Positions 1 through 11,540 of a stretch of DNA of 64,000 bases are shown here, piece by piece. The notes beneath the pieces are model-generated. The model worked only from the letters and a program-made list of their open reading frames with translations. It searched no databases and was not told the origin of the DNA. The DNA comes from Zizania palustris (Eukaryota; Streptophyta; Magnoliopsida; Poales; Poaceae): the NCBI GenBank assembly GCA_019279435.1, contig JAAALK010000289.1, positions 11,786,342 through 11,850,341 on the forward strand, in the 5' to 3' direction. A program made the translations under genes and the position numbers. Every line of letters begins with the position of its first letter. Position 1 is the first letter of the stretch.

Positions 1-1319
1 GTTCGACGCTCCAAAAGTGTGCGGATACTTAGGGACAAGCCTAAGCGTAACACAACAAGGACATCACGTTCCGAGTACCCTTAACCATGGTAAGGGGGTG
101 GAGTCGCTAGGTAATCAGATCACATAGAAACAATCCAATTAGCCGAAAGAGATATATTAAACAGGACATATCTGCAAGCCGAGCGGAGCCTAACTGATCC
201 GAAGTGTACAGTGCAAAGGGTATCGCCAACGGGTACCATCGACGTCTGATGCGAAGGGTCCCGCCGAAGGGTGCCTTCGGCGTTTAGACTAATCCGGCCT
301 AAGGCAGGCTCCGAACAGATCTCGATGCGACAATCACCTCCGAATAGCGGGGTTCAGTGCAAAGTCTCTAACACAATAAAATAACTTAGGCGCAATGCGT
401 GAGTGTGACTTCGTTTGACGCGGGGTACGTGCGTGGTGAAGCCTGTAGTGAAAAAGCCTATTGCGAAGTGTACTAGCGTGAGGAACTCGGTCAAACCGAC
501 AATAGCGTGACGGTCCGGCACGTGTAGTCGAAGTAGTACTCTCACCGAGGGGTGTTCTAGCAGCCTCCGAAACCAGTCTCTTGGCTTCGGACACCTCTGG
601 TGAAGGGGCTCCGAGAGTGGAAACCTGCAACAGAACAGATATCAAGTACCAATTCGGCCTGGGGACCGAATTCTACTAAGTGTTGCACTAGAGAGCGAAG
701 GTAGCAATCTGTTACGCAGATTAGTGGATACTTCACAGGCGAAGTAATAAGGCGATAGCAATCTATTACGTAGATTAACGAATACTTCACAGGCGAAGTA
801 ACAAGGCTTACCACTATTCCAAAGTGGCCATCGGAGGGCTTCCAGGCAAACCCACGAAGATTACAGAAAAGTAAAGGTAAAAGTAATGGTACGGTTCAAA
901 TCTAGGGCTTTGTGTTGATTTGTGTTGGGGGTTTTAATGAATCGACCTCACCCCTATATTTATAGGGGCTAGACTTCTAATCTCTAAGCCTAATCTGATA
1001 GAATTAGGCTTAACCACGCGTTGGGATAAAACTTAGCCAGAATCGGACTCAACTCTATCTCTGATTCCCTGCCCGCAGTAGGCCTTCGGCCAGGCTTGTC
1101 GAAGTCTGCTCGTCGGGCTGAAGCTTCGGCGAGGTGGGCCTCTGAAGGCCTTCAGGCCAAAGGTAGCAGGCCTGTGGAAACTTCCGAAGCCCACATCTCG
1201 ATGGGCCTTCGGCCCTGTAGGGCTTCGGCCCAATCCAGGACATGTGTATTTTCAGCCCAAATTAACAAAATTGATACTTTGATAATCTTAACCATTAATG
1301 CCATTCTCTGCTATCAGCA
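1..1319 (-). repeat. G1 3' LTR (partial)
   Basis: Matches 27337-28666 and, in reverse complement, 31734-33033. It begins inside the LTR and ends at the TATCAGCA edge (1319). It contains the TATA-bearing palindrome at 951-968 and a doubled ~60-bp unit at 697-812. By eye it differs from the 5' LTR at about one base in ten to twelve over the first ~125 positions, the largest difference of any LTR pair here. Confidence 0.93.
697..812 (-). repeat. two-copy ~60-bp direct repeat inside G1 LTR
   Basis: Two adjacent units each contain two short palindromes: one around atctattacgtagat and one around acttcacaggcgaagt. The same pair is present in the 5' LTR (about 28035-28140) and in G4 (about 32243-32358), so it is a family feature rather than a local duplication. 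Confidence 0.8.
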
Positions 1320-1405
1320 CATGCCCACTGTGTTTTAGTGAACTAAGTGAACTAAAAGCATAACAGACTAAGTACGATACCTCTCGTATCGGCCTTTCGA
1401 CATTT

Positions 1406-2580
1406 TCAAGCTATTTGCCACACACTTGGGAAGTACCTTTGCAAGTACCTGCCATTCAAAGCTCTTCGAAACCGCTCTCCTTGCAGAGATTCTAACACAT
1501 ATGCATTTCTAGGAGCGATTTTGGCTATTTTGAAAGGACCTTCCCAACTAGGTGACCATTTACCAAATTTAGGGCTCTTAGTGCCTAAAGGAAAAATCGT
1601 CTTCCAAACCAAGTCACCTACTTGAAACGATTTTGGTTTAACCTTCTTATTGTAGGCTTTAGCTACTCTCCTTTTGTTCATTTCTATCGCTTCTAAAGCC
1701 CTTAACCTCTTATCGGTCACTTCTTATAGATTGTCCTTCAAAAGAGTCTCATACTCGTCGACCGATAAGCCATCTTGCTTTAGAACTCCTAAACAACCAA
1801 GATCTACTTCTATAGGTAGAACGACTTCTTGCCCATATACTAACTCATATGGACTAACTTTGGTAGCATCGTGCTTTGCAATTCTACAAGCCCATAATGC
1901 CTCAGAAAGCACTTCATGCCACCTCTTAGGGAACTCTTCGATTTTCCTCTTAATGAGTTTGATCACAGTTTTATTACTAGACTCGGACTAACCATTGGTC
2001 TGAGCATAGTATGGTGAAGAGTTTACCAACTTAATACCATAAAGTTCGGCAAAGTCTCTCACTTTTTATAAACAAATGAACTACCTTGATCTGTAGTGAG
2101 AGTTTGGGGAATACCGAACCTATGTATAATGTGCTTCAAGATAAAATCAAGTACCTCATTGTGAGTCAGATTCTTGAGAGACACGGCTTCAGTCCATTTG
2201 GTGAAGTAGTCCGTCGCCATCAACACGAACCGATGCCCTTTTGAAGAAGGAGGGTAAATCTGGCCGATGAAGTCTAAACCCCAACCTTGGAATGTCCATG
2301 GCTTGATAATAGGGTTAAGCAATGAAGTAGGAGCTAGCTGAATGTTTCCAAATTTTTGGCATGCTTCACACCCTCTATAATATCTAAAACAATCCTCAAT
2401 CATAGTCGACCAGTAGAAACCTGCTCTTTTGAGCATCCAACTCATTTTCTGGGCCGATTGATGAGTGCCATAAAGCCATTCATGGACTTCTCCTGTAGCC
2501 ACCTGGGACTGTTCGTTATCTAAACATCTTAAAAGTACTCCATCAACAGTTCGACGATATAGTATATTATCTAGCAACAC
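1406..2580 (-). pseudogene. G1 integrase (Pol C-terminus), broken
   Basis: Reading leftwards, the first part (2580-2059) carries the HHCC zinc-binding region (residues HEWLYGTHQ followed by a C-x2-C near CEACQK) and two core aspartates, in LDFIG and TDQGSSF. A one-base frameshift near 2062 breaks the frame. The next part (1966-1724) carries the end of the core. A third part (1720-1406) is the C-terminal domain with the GDLVWK motif typical of gypsy integrases. Three pieces in three frames make this clearly inactive. The glutamate of the DDE triad probably lies in the short stretch around 1980, where a TAG also sits. Its function in an intact element is insertion of the cDNA into the genome. 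Confidence 0.9.
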
Positions 2581-2984
2581 AAATTTAAACGCTGTCGCCG
2601 AACTTTCCGATCAACCTTTTGACTAGGGTTTCTCAAATACTGGACGATTGGCACTCTCTAATCGTTCTTATGGGCTTTCGGAGGGTTTGCTAGCTCATTC
2701 CCTAGAGTGACGTCCAAACTACTGATTTCAGAGTGCCCCTTGGGCCTTTCCCACCCCGGCCGAAGCTTAATTGGGCTGGCCACGTGAAGTTGGTCAGGCC
2801 GAAGCCTCCTGTCGGAGGGCTCTGGCTCTCGAAGACCTCCGCTGTCCAGCAGGCTTCGGCGAGGGTGGCTGGAGGGGTCCGACCCGGAGGGTTCGGCAGA
2901 CCTCGCACCTGTTTGAAGCTTCTCGCTTCGGTAGTGAGACCAAGCACCGGCTTTTCCTGTACAGAAAATTTTCCTCTCCTGATT
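2581..2984 (-). other. G1 GC-rich linker between RNase H and integrase
   Basis: This stretch sits between the second RNase H and the zinc-binding part of integrase. It is dominated by CTTCGG/CCGAAG words and encodes no recognised domain. The equivalent segment in G4 (49031-49377) is unalike in detail, so this linker changes quickly. Confidence 0.6.
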
Positions 2985-3803
2985 TGGTAGCATATGCTTG
3001 CTGAGCCAAATCATTTGCAATGGAGTTGGCTTCTCTTGACACATGAGAAATTTTGAAGTCATCAAAAGTAGCAACTATGTCTAGGCATTTATCCAAGTAA
3101 CTATTTAGCAAGCCATTAAGACACTGAGCACTCTTAGCTACTTGTCGTACTACTAACAGGGAATAACCATGTGCATGAACATGTTTAGCACCTATAGATT
3201 CTAGCAATTCCAGTCCTAGCAATAAAGCCTTATATTCAGCTTGGTTATTAGTAGAGGAAAATTCTAAATGAGCCGAGGTTTCAAAATGCATTCCACTAGG
3301 TGATATGAGAACCACTCTAATACCTTGGCCACTTTTGCAAGCTGAACCATCAAAATAAAGTTTACATGGTACTACCTCAATTAGAGCAACATTGTCACTC
3401 CAACTGACATCTATGTAGTGATCAACTATAAAGTTAGCGACAATTTGGCCTTTCATAGCTCTTAGGGGTTCATAGGCCAAATCATACTCAATCAAAGCGT
3501 AATCCCACTTCCTAATTCTTCCACTTAGAATCGGCTTTTGCAACATGTGTTTTATAACATCAGTTTGGCAAACGACAACACATGTAGTAGGGAGGAGATA
3601 GTGATGTAATTTGGTACATGCGTAGTAAAGTGATAGACATAAGCGCTCCACAAACACATACCTGGTTTCGGTGTCCAACAGGCGGCGGCTCAAAAACGTG
3701 ATGATGTACTCTTTTCCCTCCACCTCCTAGGTTAGCACGGCCCCAATCACGCTATCTTCGGAGGTGATGTAGAGCTTAAATGGGATCCCGACTTTTGGTG
3801 CCC
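2985..3803 (-). pseudogene. G1 RNase H plus second (archaeal-type) RNase H
   Basis: The frame at 3723 downwards first shows the end of the ordinary gypsy RNase H (GKEYIITFLSRRLLDTETRY, then YALIEYDLAYEP). A second RNase H module follows, starting WKLYFDGSACKSGQG, with STNNQAEYKALLLGLELL and a downstream REANSIANDLAQQA. The D...E...D pattern and the LYFDGS start are characteristic of the extra RNase H found in Tat-lineage elements. A stop in the position of a Gln (VLT-stop-EVEGKEY, near 3730) separates it from the RT frame. Role: removal of the RNA strand during reverse transcription. Intact residues are visible but the polyprotein is interrupted. Confidence 0.88.
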
Positions 3804-5021
3804 TCACCACAAGTGGCGACGATAAAAACTCTTTAATCTTTTCAAAGGCGCTTTGCTGACTTGCCCCCAAGTGAACTCGTCTTCATTCTTTAACCGAAGT
3901 ATGGGGACAAAGGCATCAATCTTGCCAGACAAGTTAGATATAAAGCGGCACAAATAATTCATCTTGCCTAGCAATTTCTGCACATCTTTCTTGCATGTCG
4001 GTGCTGCAAGGTTTCTAATTTTCTCAAGCCTCTTAGGATCAATTTCTATACCTCTTTCATGGATCATGAATCCTAAGAACTTGCCCGCCGATACGCCAAA
4101 AGCACATTTCAGTGGGTTCATTTTCAAGCCATACTGTTGCATCCTATCAAAAGCAACTTTCAAGTCGGCTAAATGGTTTCCCATAGCGTCCGATTTGACT
4201 ACAACATCATCTATGTAAACCTCTAACATAACTCCTAGCAAGTCATGAAAGATCAAGTTCATAGCACGTTGATATGTAGCGCCAGCATTCTTTGAACCAA
4301 AAGTCATAACGACCCACTCGAACAAACCAACAAAACCAGGGCATCGAAATGTTGTCTTGTAGACGTCCTCTTCGACCATAAAGATTTGATTATAACCAGC
4401 ATTGCCATCAAGAAAACTTAGTACCTTGTGTCCTGAAGCATCATTGATTAGCATGTCGGCTATCGGCATTGGATACTCGTCCTTCGGAGTGGCCTTGTTT
4501 AGATCCCTGAAATCAATACAAACTCGTATTTTTTCGTTCCCCTTCTTTTCTACAGGCACAATGTTAGCGACCCATTCAACATACCTGCATGGCCTAATAA
4601 ACTCAGCTTTGAGTAGTCGCTCCACTTCTTCATTAACTCGGTCATAGATGACCGAATTAAAGCATCGAGGAGGCTGTTTATAAGGCCTAAATCTGGATTT
4701 GATAGGTAGCTGATGCTCCACGAGCTCGCGGCTTAATCCCGGCATCTCGCTAAACTCCCATGCGAAACAATCGACATATGATCGAAGCAACTTTATTACT
4801 TCAGCCTTCTCATCAGTCTGTAAATGTTGGTTTACAAAAGTCGGCCTTGGGATGCTACCATCACCTATGTCAATTTCTTCTAAAGGATCAGCCGATGCAA
4901 AACCTTGTCCTAATTTCTCTACTTCGCTAAAGTCTTTGATGGGTTTGACAATACTGTCTTTAGCAGACCGATACTGCTCTACACGAGACTTTAGCCAATC
5001 TAGATTACTCTTGCTAGACAT
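3804..5021 (-). CDS. G1 reverse transcriptase segment (405 codons open)
   Basis: A long open stretch with classic gypsy RT blocks: PVEKKGNEKIRVCIDFRDLN, then DEYPMPIADMLI, then LSFLDGNAGYNQI, then MTFGSKNAGATYQRAMN, and the catalytic box YIDDVVVKS at about residue 265. The thumb region (FLGFMIHERGIEIDPKRLEKI) and start of the connection (LLGKMNYLCRFISNL) follow. It reads in the same strand and order as protease upstream and RNase H downstream, as expected for one Pol polyprotein. The Met at 5021 is simply the first after an upstream stop; it is not a true start. The domain looks chemically intact but is cut off from its neighbours by stops on both sides, so it is a fragment. Confidence 0.92.
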   Translation of the reverse strand: MSSKSNLDWLKSRVEQYRSAKDSIVKPIKDFSEVEKLGQGFASADPLEEIDIGDGSIPRPTFVNQHLQTDEKAEVIKLLRSYVDCFAWEFSEMPGLSRELVEHQLPIKSRFRPYKQPPRCFNSVIYDRVNEEVERLLKAEFIRPCRYVEWVANIVPVEKKGNEKIRVCIDFRDLNKATPKDEYPMPIADMLINDASGHKVLSFLDGNAGYNQIFMVEEDVYKTTFRCPGFVGLFEWVVMTFGSKNAGATYQRAMNLIFHDLLGVMLEVYIDDVVVKSDAMGNHLADLKVAFDRMQQYGLKMNPLKCAFGVSAGKFLGFMIHERGIEIDPKRLEKIRNLAAPTCKKDVQKLLGKMNYLCRFISNLSGKIDAFVPILRLKNEDEFTWGQVSKAPLKRLKSFYRRHLW

Positions 5022-6025
5022 GACTACTAATTTAGAAACAGCCGTGCTACACCAACCGACTTTATAGACACTGGTACGAAACGTCCTCCGGACACACTAA
5101 CAAAGTTGTAATATGAAAGATCTCTACCTAATAGACATTCTAATTTGTTGTGGATGGCGTCAATGGACACATCGACCAATGCTACCTGGGCCGAAGTATC
5201 TGCGGGTATGACCTCTACTTCATCGCCGTCCCACTAAATTAGGCATTGGTGCAAAGTAGAAGGAATGCAACAGTTTGCATGAATCCAGTCACGCCCAAGC
5301 AGCACACTGTAGTTACCTTGCACATCGACGATGAAGAATGCTATCGGCAATGTCTTGTTGCCTACTGTCAACTCCATGGAGAGCACGCCTTTGGCCTCGG
5401 AACTCTCGCCGTTGAAGCCGTTGAGCATCAAGTTGGTTTTCTTCAGGTCCTCCTCGTCCCTGCCAAGTTTCTTCTATAGTGAGTAAGGCATTAGGTTAAT
5501 AGTGGCGCCATCATCAACAAGCATCCTAGAGATCGGCTTCCCATTAATGTGACCTCTTACGTAGAGAGGCTTTAGATGGCGAGCCGTATCCTCGGGTTTT
5601 TCAAAAATAGCATTACATGGGCTGAGGTTCAACTGAGCGACCTCGGCCTCGTCCTGTGGTAGGGCGAACTCGGCGGGCAGCATAACGACATTGATGTCCA
5701 TCGCTTGGGGTGCAGGTCCCTCAGAGATGGGCGAGTAGTCATCGTCGAGCATGTCATCGTCATCGCTCGGACTAGGAGCCAGGTTGGTTATCTCAACCGA
5801 CTTGATCCTCCATACTTGTCTCATCGCTGCCCGAGGGCGGATTTCTTCAAAAATGGCATCTCGCTCATCCTCGGCTTTCTTCTCGTGCATCTCCTGTGCC
5901 TGTAGGCGCTGCAGACGCCTCTTCTGTGATTTGGACATACCTAGAGGTGCCCAAGATGGCTGTGGCTTGGTACTAGGTGCCACTTCCTTGTTCCTGTTAT
6001 TATTGGCCGAAGGGGTACTGCCCAT
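5022..6025 (-). pseudogene. G1 protease and flanking Gag-Pol linker
   Basis: The aspartic protease is seen as RMLVDDGATINLMPYSL, where DDG replaces the usual DSG/DTG triad (G6 keeps LVDSGAT). A stop after MPYSL splits it. The rest (GKPISR upstream; LPIAFFIVDVQGNYSVLLGRDWIHAN downstream, the flap and final LLGRDW block) lies in the next open stretch, 5431-5234. Upstream is an acidic run of Ser/Asp (SPSDDDDMLDDDYSP). Role: processing of Gag-Pol. The second catalytic residue of the triad is altered and the frame is broken, so this copy is inactive. Confidence 0.87.
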
Positions 6026-6565
6026 CTTGGCCTCGCATGTTTCATAACCGGAGGGGCCCTCGCTGCGGACCCCGCTAATCAGACCGACCTCGTTTGGCTG
6101 ATCGGACTAGGCTCCGGTGCAGGCTTTGGCCTGAGCAGGGGACTTACCTTTGTCAGGATTCGGCGAAGGGGCCTTCGGGATCGGGACTTCCTGAGACCCT
6201 ATTCTGACTGTGATAGCTTTGGATTCCCTGTCCTTTGCCTCTTCGCATTCATCTCCCTTGGCTCCATCCTGCGTGAGTCTATTCAGAGGTACCACAGACA
6301 ACCTGTGGACGATGCCCCCTCCGTTGTGTCTGCTTGTCCCTGCCAGTCATAATACTCCAAAGGAAAACAAGAAATAGTGTTATGTTGTGGAGGGTGCTCT
6401 GATTGTGATATGTACAGAGCCCATGGGGTCCCCGCCCAGTTGTATGGTGGGGGCATCGATGGCTCTAGTGTTTTCGCCCACTGTGAGCCGTACCCATTAC
6501 CCGGAAGGGGGTTCGACTAGATTGACGGTACCTTGGATCATATCAGCGACGGGTCCTACCAGGAC
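6026..6565 (-). pseudogene. G1 gag C-terminal region, left of G2
   Basis: Continues the G1 frame between the Gly-Phe-Gly repeat region (cut by G2) and protease. It aligns base by base with 62331-62935 of G6 (for example the tgggcgaa..acaactgggc stretch), which confirms G2 sits inside one element. It encodes Pro-rich, basic linker sequence such as VRIGSQEVPIPKAPSPNP with no catalytic motif. Frames are interrupted. Confidence 0.75.
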
Positions 6566-6570
6566 AGAGG

Positions 6571-7481
6571 TGATGAGGACATCACTTCACATGATACACA
6601 CATGGAGCCTCCACCTACAATTCAATTACAAGGACCAATCACACGCGCCCGTGCCCGTCGCTTGAACCATGAGGTTAATTCTTTCCTTAGCAACTATGTT
6701 AATATTTGTTTGGATGGGATGCTACGGAATACTAGTGATATTTTGTTGCTTAGGAACATGGGAGATGGAATAGAAGAGTTGGAGTTGAAGACGGAGTCGC
6801 ACGGATGATTTGAAGTCAAGAATTCGCTGGTTCGGACTACATCAACCACCATGCACCAAAACGGGCATAACTTCCTCATACGAAGTCCGATTGACGCGTT
6901 CTTGGACTTTTTGGAAAGCTGAGGAGAAGACGGATCGTTTGCCGTTGGTTTCGTCTCATTTGGAGTCTCGAGTCGACCTGTGTGTTTGAAACAGTCCTGC
7001 GTGACAGAATTGGGCCGTGTTGGCCCATAGTCCGAGTCTGTACGTCTTCTAGCCCATAAGTCCGAGTCTGTACGTCTTCTACAGGCTGCCCACGCCTTAT
7101 ATACTCACGCCAGCCGCCTTTAGGGTTAGGTTTTGCTTTGTTTGCATGTACACTTGTGTGTTTAGATCCCGCCGCTTGCACCGGACCGATTGGCTGCTGC
7201 ACCGGCGTTTGTGAAACCTCACCTTTTCATCGTTTGTCTGTGATTTGGCATTCGACTTGTATCCTTCTTGTTTTTGCTTGTGTTCTTGGGTTCGCTTGCA
7301 GGAATTAGCCTTCGTGGCGAGGTCAATCGCGTCCTGCGTGGTTGATAACCAACGGAGACAGTGGTGTACCGATTGCAAGGTTTTGATCCGCCGGACCGGA
7401 GCCTTGGATCGCCAACGTTGAGATTCTCCACCAATCGAAGTTATCCTTACCTAACGGAAGATCGGGACCAATCCCCCATCA
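6571..7481 (+). repeat. G2 5' LTR
   Basis: Starts TGATGAGG, ends CCCATCA. A TATA-like ttatatac at about 7097-7104 lies in a sequence likely to be the promoter. The first ~235 bases are coding in the 3' copy (integrase tail) and keep that open frame here. Confidence 0.95.
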
Positions 7482-7483
7482 GT

Positions 7484-7495
7484 TGGTATCAGAGC
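7484..7495 (+). other. G2 primer-binding site (initiator tRNA-Met type)
   Basis: TGGTATCAGAGC lies two bases after the 5' LTR. This is the standard plant primer site complementary to the 3' end of initiator methionine tRNA. Confidence 0.9.
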
Positions 7496-8071
7496 GAAGG
7501 TTTCTCGTTAGGTAATCTCGATCTTCGTTTATTTCTACCTAGAGTCTAGAAAACGCTCAAAAAAATCCCCACCGAGAACCCCTTTGTGCCTTGCGATTTT
7601 AATTTCAGTTTTTAACCTTGTTGAGTTTGTGTTCTTGGTCGAGTCTTGTTGCTGGTTTAGTAATCCCTTTGTGTCGTTTGAGTAGTAGTTGGTCTTGTGT
7701 CTCAAAAAAAAAAATTCCCCACCCGAAAAAAAACCCCTCCACAGCCCTACTCGTTTTCCACATCGACTCCTTGTGACCCCCTTCGGTAAAACAGGCATAA
7801 CTTTTCGCTCGTTTGGCAGAAAAATCTGAAATTTTTTGAGCATATTTTTGACCCAATTTGGGGAGTTCCCCTATTAGCCCTCACCAGAATCGCCAAAAAA
7901 ATCAGGAAGATAAAGAAAAAAATTGGTCAAAGTTTTTGCCCGCCGTTCAGCGAACTTGTTGAATTTCTGTGAACCATATCCCACCTCAGTTGTAGGTGCC
8001 AATTTTTGTGGTTGCATCTCTGGTCATACTTGTTCAAAAAAAATAGAGTGAAAAAAAGAGAACCGGTCCTG

Positions 8072-8170
8072 TTGATTGCTTGTCCGATCTCTTGTCCGAT
8101 CCCTCGTCCGATCAGCGGCAGCAACAGATTCTGCTTGTCCGATCCCTTGTCCGATCAGCGGCAGCGACAA
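8072..8170 (+). repeat. short tandem repeat in G2 leader
   Basis: About six units related to cttgtccgatc(t/c), 10-12 bases each, in two blocks separated by a cagcggcagc stretch. The same place in G3 (58101-58312) has roughly twice as many units. Confidence 0.8.
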
Positions 8171-8574
8171 AGAGCTGAATTTGGCCTATTATTGCCTCCA
8201 CTTGAGTTTTGGGCACATAGTTTCCCTCTATTGCTTGAATTTTCACATTGGGAGCACTAAGGCCAGCAACTTTGACGAGTACTAGGGAACACTTATTGAA
8301 CTTGGTTTAACTGTTATTACTATCGCTAATCCTTGCTACTCACTTTGCCTTCCAAGCTACACCTTTCTCTTGGTCAGGACATGTTCATTTCTTGCAATTG
8401 CACACCACCCTCCACTTGGTTCATCACCTGTAGGCCGGTGACCTCACTGCGGCGTGGTAAGAACACTTGCAAGCGTGGGTAAGGCGCTTGACGGATTGCT
8501 TCCACCACACACCCACCACCCCACCTAGCTGTTTTCCATAAGGATTATTCTCTGTTCCTTGTCTTTTTACTAAC

Positions 8575-9889
8575 ATGGCAGATAACAGCGGTACCCCTCC
8601 CTCTGATTTTAATGACTATGTCTCACGACGTGCTCTACTAGAGTCTCAGCGGCAGACCCAACATTCCATCAAACGTCTCGCGCGTACTGTGGCTGACCTA
8701 GTGGACCGGATGACTGCCCTGGAGACACGATTGCCTGCTGCACAAGTTGCTGACGACCATGTTGAGGAGGAAGACGACCATGTTGAGGAGGAAGACGACC
8801 TATCCTATGCCGGAAACAATGCCATTGACCCTGACGAGGCTGCACGTCATCGCTTTCAGTTCAACCGTCAAGGTATGGGCGGCCACCACAACCGCCATCC
8901 ACGAGGTAACAATGACAACCACAGGAACAATGATCCCTACTCTAAGGTAAAATTTTCAGTACCTCATTTTACTGGCACCTATGATCTAGATGCATATTTA
9001 GATTGGGAGATGTCAGTCGAACAAAAATTTAATGCTCACATGGTTCCTGTTATCCACCGCGTGCGCTTAGCTACTAGTGACTTCACTGGATATGCTCTTC
9101 TTTAGTGGACTGAAATAGTTCAGGTTGGCAATGAACCACAAAATTGGGATATGTTAAAATGGCAAATGCGTGGTAGATGGGTTCCTCCTTCATATAAACG
9201 TGATTTGAGAAAAAAATTGTAGCGCCTAAACCAAGGAAATAAATCAGTAGAGGAGTATTATCAGGAGTTGCAAATAGGTTGCATGCGTGCTGAAATTGAG
9301 GAGGACAATGAGGATAAAATGGCCCATTTTTATGGTGGTTTAAGACGTGAAATTCAGGATATCATTGATTATAAAGAATACAATACTATCACTCATCTTT
9401 TCCACCTTGCTATGCTTGCAGAAAAAGAATTGCAGGGTCGCCAACAACCACAACGCAACATGAGGACCAACATTGGTGGTGCTACTTCACGCTCAAGTGG
9501 GCAGCAGCAATGACCACCACCACCTTCTCGACCGATGGCTACATCAGCACCTTCTACATCTATAGCCCAGGCTGAGAGCTCCAAGGCTACAGCATCCAAG
9601 GCGCCAACCAAGCCCACCTCCTCGGCGGCCTCTACTGCACGTTCTGCAGCAATCCAGTGTCACAGATGCAAAGGATTTGGTCACGTTATGAAGGACTGCC
9701 CTAGTCAGTGGGCTTATATTGCTAGGGAAGATGGTGGCTACGTAAGTGCTAGTGATGTTGAAGATGAATATGCACTTGCTGCTAACATTGCAGGAGATGA
9801 CGATACATCCGACGATGACGCTGTTTTTGCGCCGGATGCCTCCGCCGACCATGAAGCACTTATTGTACAACGTGTCTTGAGCACTCACA
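8575..9889 (+). pseudogene. G2 gag, broken
   Basis: Starts at ATG 8575 (MADNSGTPPSDFNDYVSRRA), the first ATG after the leader. It holds a coiled-coil-like N-terminus (TVADLVDRMTALETRL), an acidic duplicated run (two copies of DDHVEEE), and a retrotransposon Gag domain beginning VKFSVPHFTGTYDLDAYLDW. In-frame stops occur after GYALL (about 9103), after RKKL (about 9220) and after GQQQ (about 9512). After the last stop comes one zinc knuckle, CHRCKGFGHVMKDC (C-x2-C-x4-H-x4-C), at about 9657-9700. Role: structural capsid protein that binds RNA. All pieces stay in one frame, so the stops look like point mutations in a once-continuous ORF. Confidence 0.88.
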
Positions 9890-10238
9890 TCGGGCACAAC
9901 GGAATAATCTGTTTCAGACCTTCTTCATCGTCAATGACCGTCGTGTACGTGTCATCATCGACAGCGGTAGTTGCAACAATTTGGTGAGCCACGACATGGT
10001 AACGAAGCTTCAACTTCCCACACGTGCGCATCCACACCCTTGCCATGTGCAATGGTTCAACAATAGCGGTAAGGTCAAGGTAACACAAACTGCTCACATC
10101 AAATTTTCCATTGGTACATACTTCGGAGTTGCTGATTTTGATGTAGTACCAATGCAAGCATGTTCTCTGTTACTTGGTAGACCTTAGGAGTATGATACTG
10201 ATGCTACACACCATGGTAGGAGCAATAAGTACACATTT
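9890..10238 (+). pseudogene. G2 protease
   Basis: The active-site block IIDSGSCNNLV (about 9953-9985) is intact. It is out of frame with gag because, compared with G3, about 17 bases are missing near 9895-9905. The later part is MQACSLLLGRP, followed by a TAG where G3 has Trp (RPW), a G-to-A change. An aspartic protease of this type cuts the Gag-Pol polyprotein; this copy cannot be translated through. Confidence 0.85.
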
Positions 10239-11540
10239 ATGTATAAAGGAAAGAAAGTTACATTGCTTCCTATGACTCCTGCTGAAATTGTGAAATTTGA
10301 ACAAGAAAAACATGCTAGGGACGCACAAAAGAGCAAACAACCTTCTGAAAATCAGCAAGTAGCCAAAACGCTTTCGAGGCAACAGAAAGATAAACTTGCT
10401 TCTCCTTCTTCATCAAAAGTTATTAATCTGAAAGGACGTGTCATGCTTGCAACTAAAACTGACCTTGCTGAAATTTGTGATGATACTCCCATGATATATG
10501 GCTTGATTTGCACGAACGTGCTGTTTTCACTTGCGAACATTCCTAGCTCTGTTCCTGTTGCAGTCACTGACCTTTTGCAGGAGTTTAACGATGTTTTTCC
10601 TGCTGAGATACCACCCGGGCTGCCACCGATCCGCGGCATCGAGCACCAAATTGATTTGATCCCGGGAGCGTCTCTTCCTAATCGTGCAGCGTACCATACC
10701 AATCCAGAGGAGACAAAAGAAATTGAGCGCCAAGTAGAGGACCTTCTTGATCGTGGGTACGTCCGTGAAAGCCTTAGTCCTTGTGCAGTACCCGTTCTTT
10801 TGGTGCCTAAGAAAGATGGTAGTTGGCGCATGTGTGTTGATTGTCGTGCTATTAATAATATCACCATTCGATATCGACACCCTATTCCTAGATTGAATGA
10901 CATGCTTGATGAGCTTAGTGGTGCCATTATCTTTACTAAGATCGATCTCCGTAGTGGCTAGCACCAAATTCGCATGAAACTAGGTGATGAATGGAAAACT
11001 GCTTTTAAAACAAAGTTTGGATTATATGAGTGGCTTGTCATGCCTTTTGGACTTACTAATGCACCTAGTACCTTCATGCGCTTGATGAATGAAGTCCTAC
11101 AGCACTTTATAGGACGCTTTGTGGTTGTATACTTTTATGATATCTTGGTTTATAGCAAGTCTCTCACTGAACATGTTGAACACCTACGTGCTGTTTTTTC
11201 TGTCCTCCGTGAGGCTAGAATGTTTGGTAACATTGAGAAGTGCACATTTTGCACGGATTGAGTTGTGTTTCTTGGATATGTTGTCACTTCACAGGGTATT
11301 GAGGTTGACGCGGCAAAGGTAGAAGCAATCAACAGCTGGCCGCAACCCCAAACTATCACACAGGTACGTAGTTTTCTTGGTCTTGCAGGTTTCTACCGGC
11401 ATTTTGTGAAAGATTTCAGCACCATAGCCAGTCCTTTACATGAGTTGACCAAGAAGGGAGTTACTTTTACTTGGGAACCAGCACAAGAACAAACTTTTGC
11501 CACACTCAAGGATCGTCTTACACATGCACCTCTACTTTAG
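10239..11540 (+). pseudogene. G2 reverse transcriptase, active site altered
   Basis: The blocks RGYVRESLSPCAVPVLLVPK, DGSWRMCVDCRAINNIT, HPIPRLNDMLDELSGA, FTKIDLRSG and MPFGLTNAPSTFMRLMNEVL are clear. The catalytic box reads VVYFYDILVYS, where chromoviruses have YFDD; the first Asp is replaced by Tyr (one G-to-T change at about 11137). Stops follow SG (10959-10961), TD (11259-11261) and APLL (11538-11540; the same codon in G3 is CAG). The connection domain reads RSFLGLAGFYRHFVKDFS. Inactive on at least two counts. Confidence 0.9.

Noticed and set aside
1096..1338. Small ORFs within the G1 LTR
   Set aside because: Not conserved in frame in the other LTR copies and no recognisable domain.
8076..8170. 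CRISPR-like array at the leader repeats of G2/G3
   Set aside because: Units are 10-12 bases, contiguous, inside a plant retrotransposon leader; no spacers or cas genes.
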